From RGIG3994 sp045589735 (GTDB lineage Bacteria; Bacillota; Clostridia; Oscillospirales; CAG-272): a stretch of 26,996 nucleotides of DNA. Below are positions 22,922-26,996 of the stretch, one piece after another. Positions within the stretch are counted from its first letter, which is position 1, and every line of letters starts with the position of its first letter. The DNA is taken from positions 1-26,996 of the forward strand of contig JAZNPQ010000040.1 in NCBI GenBank assembly GCA_045589735.1. Reading direction: 5' to 3'. The notes under the pieces were generated by a model. It had not been told where the DNA came from. It saw only the letters and a list, made by a program, of their open reading frames with translations, and ran no database searches. The position numbers were made by a program, and so were the translations under genes.

Positions 22922-24085
22922 TTACTTTTTAGCTTTGTAGTAGGCAACCGCGAGGTCAACCACCATACCGTAGCTTTTTGAGCCTTCCTTTACACCTTGC
23001 GATTGAAGGTAAGCGTCATTGACAGCACCCGACACATCGGACGCGACACTGTCACGGTACTTTTCAAAAAATTCGTTATAAGCCTTTTGCTCGTAACGTA
23101 CGTTTAAGTCAAGTAAGCCGCGTAGTTCAATATAATCCCCGTGGTCCTTTGACGTGTCTGCGGAATAATAGGCGTTAGATACGTATTCAAGCAGGTTAAG
23201 ATAACCCGAATATCTGATATAGGTATCGTCGGACATTGAGCATACGAGAAACGCGACGAAATTAGCCTCGTCCTCACGCGCGATTCCTCTCTGGTGGGCA
23301 AGCTCGTGCGCGGCGGTGAAGGGAATAGTGTAGTCGGGAAAATCAACGTTTATATTGGCTTCGCCCGTAAAAAACGAATAAACTCCTGTAATATGAGTGT
23401 ACGACATCAGCTTGCTCATCATAACAGGCTTGACGCGGCTGTACATTTTAGGTATAAAATCATATTCTGCGGACGCTTTTTCGTATGCGTCAAGCAGCTT
23501 TTTGTTCATTTCCTTGATTGAATACGGCATAACCGAAAAGCTCTCGGACTCAAATTCAACGTCAGATGAAAGCTCGTTTACGTACTGCGTGAGTATTTCG
23601 GCGGTGTATCTTAATTCTTCTTTTGTGACTTCCTTTCGGTCAAGTCCGAGCTTTTTGTCAAGCGTCTGTCCGTGATAGCCCGTTCCGAGCGTAAACACAA
23701 AGAGAGACAGTAAAAGAGACGCTACAGAGAGAAGCTTCGCGGAAAAAATAAGAACGTTCTTCCAGGTGTCGCAGTAATGCTTAAAGGCTATTATCATAGC
23801 GAAAATAAGGGCGGGTATCAGCAAAATAAGGAGTATTTCCGCAAGAGAAAAAGGAAGGATACTCGTTATAAGACCGAGAAAGGCACGCACACCCGATGAG
23901 ACGTATCTGTTAAAAAAGTCGGCAAAGCTCGGCGAGATTACCGCAATAACGTATATTACCGCAGAGAGTGCGAGAAATCCGTATATGATTTTAAATGCAA
24001 GGTTTAGTTTTTTAGGCTTTGGCGCTTTGGTTTCTTCTGTTAGGCTTTCGGTTGCCTCCGCGTCTTTTTTCTTTTTTAATATCAT
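22922..24085 (-). CDS. DUF3810-type membrane protein with HExxH metalloprotease motif
   Basis: The 387 residues begin with a charged cytoplasmic tail (~1-28), three membrane helices (~30-50, ~77-100, ~112-135) and a ~250-residue domain probably outside the membrane. This domain carries AAHELAHQRG with H260-E261-xx-H264, followed by E271-D-E273, as in zincin-type proteases where a third acidic ligand lies downstream. Length and layout fit the DUF3810 family, whose substrates are unknown as far as I know. It lies 11 bp downstream of the RluA-family gene, with AAGGA before the ATG, so it is co-transcribed. Catalytic activity is inferred from the motif only. Confidence 0.8.
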   Translation of the reverse strand: MILKKKKDAEATESLTEETKAPKPKKLNLAFKIIYGFLALSAVIYVIAVISPSFADFFNRYVSSGVRAFLGLITSILPFSLAEILLILLIPALIFAMIIAFKHYCDTWKNVLIFSAKLLSVASLLLSLFVFTLGTGYHGQTLDKKLGLDRKEVTKEELRYTAEILTQYVNELSSDVEFESESFSVMPYSIKEMNKKLLDAYEKASAEYDFIPKMYSRVKPVMMSKLMSYTHITGVYSFFTGEANINVDFPDYTIPFTAAHELAHQRGIAREDEANFVAFLVCSMSDDTYIRYSGYLNLLEYVSNAYYSADTSKDHGDYIELRGLLDLNVRYEQKAYNEFFEKYRDSVASDVSGAVNDAYLQSQGVKEGSKSYGMVVDLAVAYYKAKK

Positions 24086-24096
24086 AATTTTTTTCC

Positions 24097-24993
24097 TTAT
24101 TCTGTAATATATCCCGCAAGCTCGGCGAGCTTTTTCATGTCTTCGGGGAGTTGTGCTGTCACTGTTATTTTTGAACGGTCAGACGGCTTTACGAACGTGA
24201 GACCTTCGGCGTGAAGCGCTTGACGTTTTATAAGCTCACTTTCGTGTCCGTAAAGCTCGTCTCCGACTATGGGATGACCTATCGACGCAAGATGTACGCG
24301 TATCTGGTGCGTTCTGCCCGTAAGAGGACGCAGACGAACGACAGACATACCGTTTTTTGAGCATAGAACTGTATATTCTGTTTGCGCCGCCTTTGCGCCG
24401 TCCTCGGAAATATCACAGACACGGCGAACTATTATGCTTTCTTCGGTGCGGCAAAGAGGCTTGTCGATAATTCCGCTGCCGTCAAATTCACCCTCGGTTA
24501 CGGCAATGTAGGTCTTTTCTATATTTCGTTTCTTCATTTCCGAAAACAGTATTGACGCGCTTCGAGCATTCTTTGCAACCAAAACTGTTCCGCTTGTGTT
24601 TCTGTCAAGTCGGTTTACGGGGCGAAAGACAAACGGCACGTCACGGTAAATGTAGGCAAGCGCATTTCCAAGAGTGTCGTCGTAATGGTCGTGAGAGGGG
24701 TGCGTCGGCATAAACGGCGGCTTATTGCAGACAACAAGGTCGCTGTCCTCGTATATTATATCCACGGGAATATCGACGGGAACGAGGGCTTCATTACTTT
24801 CGTTGTCCTCAATCGAAAGGCCTATAACGTCACCGACTTTGAGAGTGTAACGAACCGTAACGTGTTCGCCGTTGACGGCTATTCCGTTTTCTATACGCTT
24901 GAGCCGCGCGATAAGCTTGTTTGAAAGCGAAAGCCTTTTCAGGTAGGTTCGGAGCAATATTCCGTCACCGTCGGGCGTAACCGTAAAGACCAT
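24097..24993 (-). CDS. RluA-family rRNA/tRNA pseudouridine synthase
   Basis: This enzyme isomerises uridine to pseudouridine in structured RNA. The 298 residues have an N-terminal S4-like RNA-binding part (LLRTYLKRLSLSNKLIARLK, ~13-32; IAVNGEHV), then the catalytic domain with VNRLDRNTSG (catalytic D130), KNARSASILFSEMKKRNIEKTY-like segment (MKKRNIEKTY) and RTHQIRVHLASIGHPIVGDELYG. These fit the RluA family, RluC/RluD subgroup; the target site cannot be read from sequence. GGAGGT precedes the ATG, and a consensus promoter lies upstream. It leads a two-gene unit with the DUF3810 protein. Confidence 0.93.
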   Translation of the reverse strand: MVFTVTPDGDGILLRTYLKRLSLSNKLIARLKRIENGIAVNGEHVTVRYTLKVGDVIGLSIEDNESNEALVPVDIPVDIIYEDSDLVVCNKPPFMPTHPSHDHYDDTLGNALAYIYRDVPFVFRPVNRLDRNTSGTVLVAKNARSASILFSEMKKRNIEKTYIAVTEGEFDGSGIIDKPLCRTEESIIVRRVCDISEDGAKAAQTEYTVLCSKNGMSVVRLRPLTGRTHQIRVHLASIGHPIVGDELYGHESELIKRQALHAEGLTFVKPSDRSKITVTAQLPEDMKKLAELAGYITE

Positions 24994-25023
24994 AGCGAAC
25001 CTCCATTTTTAACTTCATAATTA

Positions 25024-25052
25024 TTATATCATTTAATATGAAATAATACAAG
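25024..25052 (-). promoter_or_regulatory. Sigma-A promoter of the RluA-family/DUF3810 operon
   Basis: On the minus strand TTGTAT (25047-25052), 17 bp, TATAAT (25024-25029), about 30 bp before the start codon. Confidence 0.75.
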
Positions 25053-25068
25053 TACAGATATGTAAATA

Positions 25069-25107
25069 ATAAAAAATAACGGACCGTCAATTGACAGTCC
25101 GTTATTT
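25069..25107 (-). terminator. Terminator of rplU-prp-rpmA
   Basis: AATAACGGAC (25075-25084) pairs with GTCCGTTATT (25097-25106); TCAATTGA in the loop can extend the stem. A U-tract follows on the minus strand. Confidence 0.85.
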
Positions 25108-25113
25108 TATGCA

Positions 25114-25392
25114 TTAGTCGGCGATAACGCTGACCTGCTTCTTGTCCTTTGTCTTGTAGGAGAACTTAACCTTACCGTCGTTAAGAGCGAAAAGGGTATA
25201 GTCCTTGCCCATTCCAACACCTTCACCGGGAAGTATTGTCGAACCGCGCTGTCTGATAATGATGTTACCTGCAACAACGTGGCTTCCGTCAGCCTTCTTA
25301 ACACCAAGTCTCTTGGACTCACTGTCACGGCCGTTCTTTGTGGAACCGACACCTTTCTTATGTGCAAAGAACTGTAAACTGATTCTCAACAT
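25114..25392 (-). CDS. rpmA: Ribosomal protein bL27 with cleavable N-terminal extension
   Basis: bL27 belongs to the 50S subunit and its N-terminus reaches the peptidyl-transferase centre. The 92 residues show AHKKGVGSTKNGRDS and the core GNIIIRQRGSTILPGEGVGMGKDYTLFAL. It starts with MLRISLQFF before AHKKG, the Firmicutes-type extension that Prp removes after LQFF in S. aureus. GGAGGT (25402-25407) fixes the start at this extension. It is the last gene of the operon, 30 bp after prp. Confidence 0.98.
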   Translation of the reverse strand: MLRISLQFFAHKKGVGSTKNGRDSESKRLGVKKADGSHVVAGNIIIRQRGSTILPGEGVGMGKDYTLFALNDGKVKFSYKTKDKKQVSVIAD

Positions 25393-25422
25393 CTGTGTGT
25401 TACCTCCATTAATATTTGCGGC

Positions 25423-25782
25423 TCATTCGTAATCTACGTCGATTACATCGACCTCGAGGTTGTCATAGTATTCTTCAAGCAGATCGTTCAGCTGGTAGTA
25501 ATATCCGCAGAAAAGACCCGAAACCGCATATCTCTTGCGTTCGTCGCTCTCAAATTCGGCAAGTGCCGCTTTGGAACGAACTCTTATTTCGGTTGCGCCC
25601 TCGTTGACGTCATATTCAACATCTGAGGCATAGGCGATCTCAATCGTGTTGACGAGTAGCATCGTCATAGCCGAGATTGCCGCGCAGAGGATATCCTCAC
25701 CTGCTTCAGCATAACCTGAGTGACCTTTTTCCTCAAAGCCGTAGAAGCTTCCGCCGCTTCTGAAAAACCTGATCTTCGTCAT
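25423..25782 (-). CDS. prp: Ribosomal-processing cysteine protease Prp
   Basis: Prp cleaves the N-terminal extension of bL27 and is essential where that extension exists. The 119 residues have the family pattern GHSGYAEAGEDILCAAIS with catalytic His21 and Cys33. A long acidic C-terminal tail (LEEYYDNLEVDVIDVDYE) ends the protein. Its start overlaps the rplU stop in a TAATG, so translation is coupled. Its place between rplU and rpmA is the usual Firmicutes order, and its substrate is encoded next door. Confidence 0.95.
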   Translation of the reverse strand: MTKIRFFRSGGSFYGFEEKGHSGYAEAGEDILCAAISAMTMLLVNTIEIAYASDVEYDVNEGATEIRVRSKAALAEFESDERKRYAVSGLFCGYYYQLNDLLEEYYDNLEVDVIDVDYE

Positions 25783-26093
25783 TAGCCTTCAATAGCAGTG
25801 ATCTGAACCTTTGTGTAGGGCTGTCTGTGACCGATGTGTCTCTTTTCGTTCTTCTTGGGCTTGTAAGTCATAACATGGATCTTCTTGCCCTTGCCGTTCT
25901 TAAGAACACTTGCGGTTACCTTTGCGCCTTCAACAACGGGAGTACCAACCTTAAGGCCTTCTGCTGCGGAGAGAACGAGAACACGGTCAAATGTAACCGA
26001 TTCACCCTCAGTAACATCAAGCTTTTCAATGAAGACGATATCACCTTCGTTGACCTTGTACTGCTTTCCGCCGGTTTCAATAATTGCAAACAC
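25782..26093 (-). CDS. rplU: Ribosomal protein bL21
   Basis: bL21 is a 50S protein that binds 23S rRNA. The family signature FAIIETGGKQYKV is at the N-terminus, and KKNEKRHIGHRQPYTKVQI ends it. GTG at 26093 is chosen (103 residues, the usual length) because GAGGT at 26102-26106 lies 8 nt before it; an in-frame GTG at 26108 would add five residues and overlap that ribosome site. First gene of rplU-prp-rpmA. Confidence 0.97.
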   Translation of the reverse strand: MFAIIETGGKQYKVNEGDIVFIEKLDVTEGESVTFDRVLVLSAAEGLKVGTPVVEGAKVTASVLKNGKGKKIHVMTYKPKKNEKRHIGHRQPYTKVQITAIEG

Positions 26094-26175
26094 GGAAATG
26101 TACCTCACTTTCTCATAGACTCGCTATGTACGGCGGCGTTTTTAGACGCACTTAGAAGAGCCGAACGATATGCGG
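26094..26175 (-). promoter_or_regulatory. Structured 5' leader of rplU
   Basis: Read on the minus strand, the ~80-nt leader can form three small hairpins: GCCG/CGGC (26172-26175/26160-26163), GCGT/ACGC (26146-26149/26136-26139) and CATAG/CTATG (26124-26128/26114-26118). Firmicutes rplU leaders are a known autoregulatory class, bound by a ribosomal protein. I cannot confirm a match to that consensus. Confidence 0.4.
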
Positions 26176-26181
26176 CAGTAT

Positions 26182-26211
26182 ATTATATCACGGTATCAGT
26201 TCGTTTGTCAA
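26182..26211 (-). promoter_or_regulatory. Sigma-A promoter of rplU-prp-rpmA
   Basis: On the minus strand a perfect TTGACA (26206-26211), 18 bp, TATAAT (26182-26187). Confidence 0.88.
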
Positions 26212-26235
26212 TAGCTTTTTTAGATTTTTATCAAA

Positions 26236-26249
26236 AAATAATATTATTT
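26236..26249. promoter_or_regulatory. 14-bp palindrome overlapping the regulator promoter
   Basis: AAATAATATTATTT is a perfect palindrome between the divergent promoters and touches the -35 of the regulator gene. It could be an operator for that regulator, but its AT-only composition weakens the case. Confidence 0.35.
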
Positions 26250-26276
26250 GACAAACAAAGGCAAGGGATATATAAT
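26248..26276 (+). promoter_or_regulatory. Sigma-A promoter of the winged-helix regulator
   Basis: Perfect TTGACA (26248-26253), 17 bp, TATAAT (26271-26276), 30 bp before the ATG. It is back-to-back with the rplU promoter, and both -35 regions read TTGACAAAC. Confidence 0.85.
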
Positions 26277-26306
26277 ATATATAAAAGAAACAGGGAAAAA
26301 GAAAAA

Positions 26307-26837
26307 ATGAGAACAGAAACATTGTGGGAAATATATAAAGCGGTAGTTGGGTCAAAAATAAAACAAACACGAAGCGAGATTGCCGACACAAGCGGATATT
26401 CGCAGGGAACAGTGAATAACGCGGTCACGGTACTGCGAAGAGCAGGGCTTATAAAGGAGCACTACATAGAAAAGCAAAGCCGATTCGGAACAACAGGAAC
26501 TGAATTTTTGGTGCTTGATATGACCTGCGGAAACGAGTACAGAGCGTATCTTTACAGCGAGAGTCTTTGTGAAAAAGAAATAAAAAGATTCACACCCAAT
26601 CAGGATTTTCCGATACACGACAATATAAGGAGCTTTGTGTCGGAAGCTGAAAACGCGGCAAAGAAAAGCAATGTCGTGTCGGTATGTCTTATAATCAATG
26701 AAAAATACAATAAATTTTGCGCGGACGTTATCCCCGAATACGTAGCAAAAGCGAAAATGACACGCGATAGAGCGGCGCTACGTATGCGTGAAAAATACTT
26801 TAACGTAAAACTTGAGGATTATTTCAAAAGGACTTGA
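26307..26837 (+). CDS. Winged-helix regulator with a ROK-like DNA-binding domain, no kinase domain
   Basis: The N-terminal ~75 residues form a winged helix-turn-helix: TRSEIADTSGYSQGTVNNAV (recognition helix), LRRAGLIKEH and a wing (RFGTTGTEFLVLD). The order and the closing G-x(n)-LVLD resemble the DNA-binding part of ROK-family repressors. The rest (~100 residues, to KLEDYFKRT) is too short for the ~300-residue ROK sugar-kinase domain and has no motif I know. Total 176 residues. The frame stays open far upstream, but that part is antisense to rplU; ATG at 26307 follows a consensus promoter and gives the natural start, although the ribosome site (AGGG) is weak. Target genes are unknown; the divergent rplU promoter or its own are the nearest. 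Confidence 0.7.
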   Translation: MRTETLWEIYKAVVGSKIKQTRSEIADTSGYSQGTVNNAVTVLRRAGLIKEHYIEKQSRFGTTGTEFLVLDMTCGNEYRAYLYSESLCEKEIKRFTPNQDFPIHDNIRSFVSEAENAAKKSNVVSVCLIINEKYNKFCADVIPEYVAKAKMTRDRAALRMREKYFNVKLEDYFKRT

Positions 26838-26862
26838 AAAAAGGGAAGAGATGTGGTATAAT
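26834..26862 (+). promoter_or_regulatory. Sigma-A promoter of tRNA-Arg
   Basis: TTGAAA (26834-26839), 17 bp, TATAAT (26857-26862), 20 bp before the tRNA. The -35 overlaps the stop codon of the regulator gene. Confidence 0.8.
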
Positions 26863-26882
26863 CTATTGGTGAAATCAAATAA

Positions 26883-26957
26883 GCCTGCATAGTTAAATGG
26901 ATATAATAAACCCCTCCTAAGGGTTAGTTATGGGTTCGATTCCCGTTGCGGGTGCCA
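26883..26957 (+). tRNA. tRNA-Arg (anticodon CCU)
   Basis: A full 75-nt cloverleaf: acceptor GCCTGCA/TGCGGGT (pair 1-72 is G-U), D-stem GTTA/TAAT, anticodon stem AACCC/GGGTT with loop CTCCTAA, anticodon CCT, a 4-nt variable loop, T-stem ATGGG/CCCGT with loop TTCGATT, discriminator G and encoded CCA. It reads AGG codons. Confidence 0.95.
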
Positions 26958-26958
26958 A

Positions 26959-26990
26959 AAAACCGAAAGTCTTTTTGACTTTCGGTTTTT
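26959..26990 (+). terminator. Terminator after tRNA-Arg
   Basis: ACCGAAAGTC pairs with GACTTTCGGT around a T5 loop, with A-run before and T5 after. Confidence 0.92.
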
Positions 26991-26996
26991 ATCCGA

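Noticed and set aside
25827..26306. Upstream 160-codon extension of the winged-helix regulator
   Set aside because: It is antisense to rplU and crosses both divergent promoters; the promoter at 26248-26276 places the start at 26307.
1..26996. CRISPR array, prophage, IS element or rRNA operon
   Set aside because: No regularly spaced direct repeats, transposase, integrase, phage structural genes or rRNA sequence were seen.

Overview
The window reads as chromosome of an endospore-forming, meso-DAP-type Clostridia bacterium. The dcw cluster is of Firmicutes type, spoVAD and spoVAE are present, ribosomal protein L27 carries the LQFF N-terminal extension with its Prp protease beside it, and most promoters fit the sigma-A consensus with 16-18 bp spacers. 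Base composition is moderate, with heavy ATA and AAA use in most genes. An Oscillospirales or Ruminococcaceae-like source is my inference. No phage, IS transposase, CRISPR array or rRNA gene is visible.

Layout. 1-1320: structured non-coding DNA, a small HdeD/DUF308-type membrane protein, then a ~370-bp element with long inverted-repeat ends. 1270-3504 (minus): two SH3b-type lipoproteins, tandem paralogues whose gene ends and terminators are near-identical copies. 3523-4576 (minus): a uridine-phosphorylase-like enzyme behind a 69-codon upstream ORF. 4577-6049 (plus): spoVAD-spoVAE without spoVAC. 6327-19845 (plus): the division and wall cluster mraZ, rsmH, ftsL-like, class B PBP, murE, murF, mraY, ftsW/spoVE, murG, ftsQ/divIB, ftsZ. 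murD, murC, murB and ftsA are absent from it. 19914-21456: tmcAL and an unknown 98-aa protein. 21504-24993 (minus): murA, then a DUF3810-type membrane protein with an HExxH motif downstream of an RluA-family pseudouridine synthase. 25114-26211 (minus): rplU-prp-rpmA. 26248-26990: a divergent winged-helix regulator, then tRNA-Arg(CCU) and a terminator.

Function. MurA starts peptidoglycan precursor synthesis. MurE and MurF finish the stem peptide, MraY and MurG make lipids I and II, and FtsW with the PBP polymerises and cross-links at the septum organised by FtsZ and FtsL/FtsQ. MraZ probably regulates the operon through a 10-bp-periodic GTGG array in its own leader. A structured RNA that ends in a terminator-like stem and U-tract lies inside the operon just before the PBP gene, and ftsZ has its own promoter with a hairpin in its leader. 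These are the likely points where expression along the cluster is adjusted.

The strongest candidates for something undescribed are the RNA-like element at 8832-9003, the inverted-repeat element at 887-1258, the duplicated lipoprotein 3' ends with terminators, and the FtsZ and FtsL termini that depart from the usual forms.
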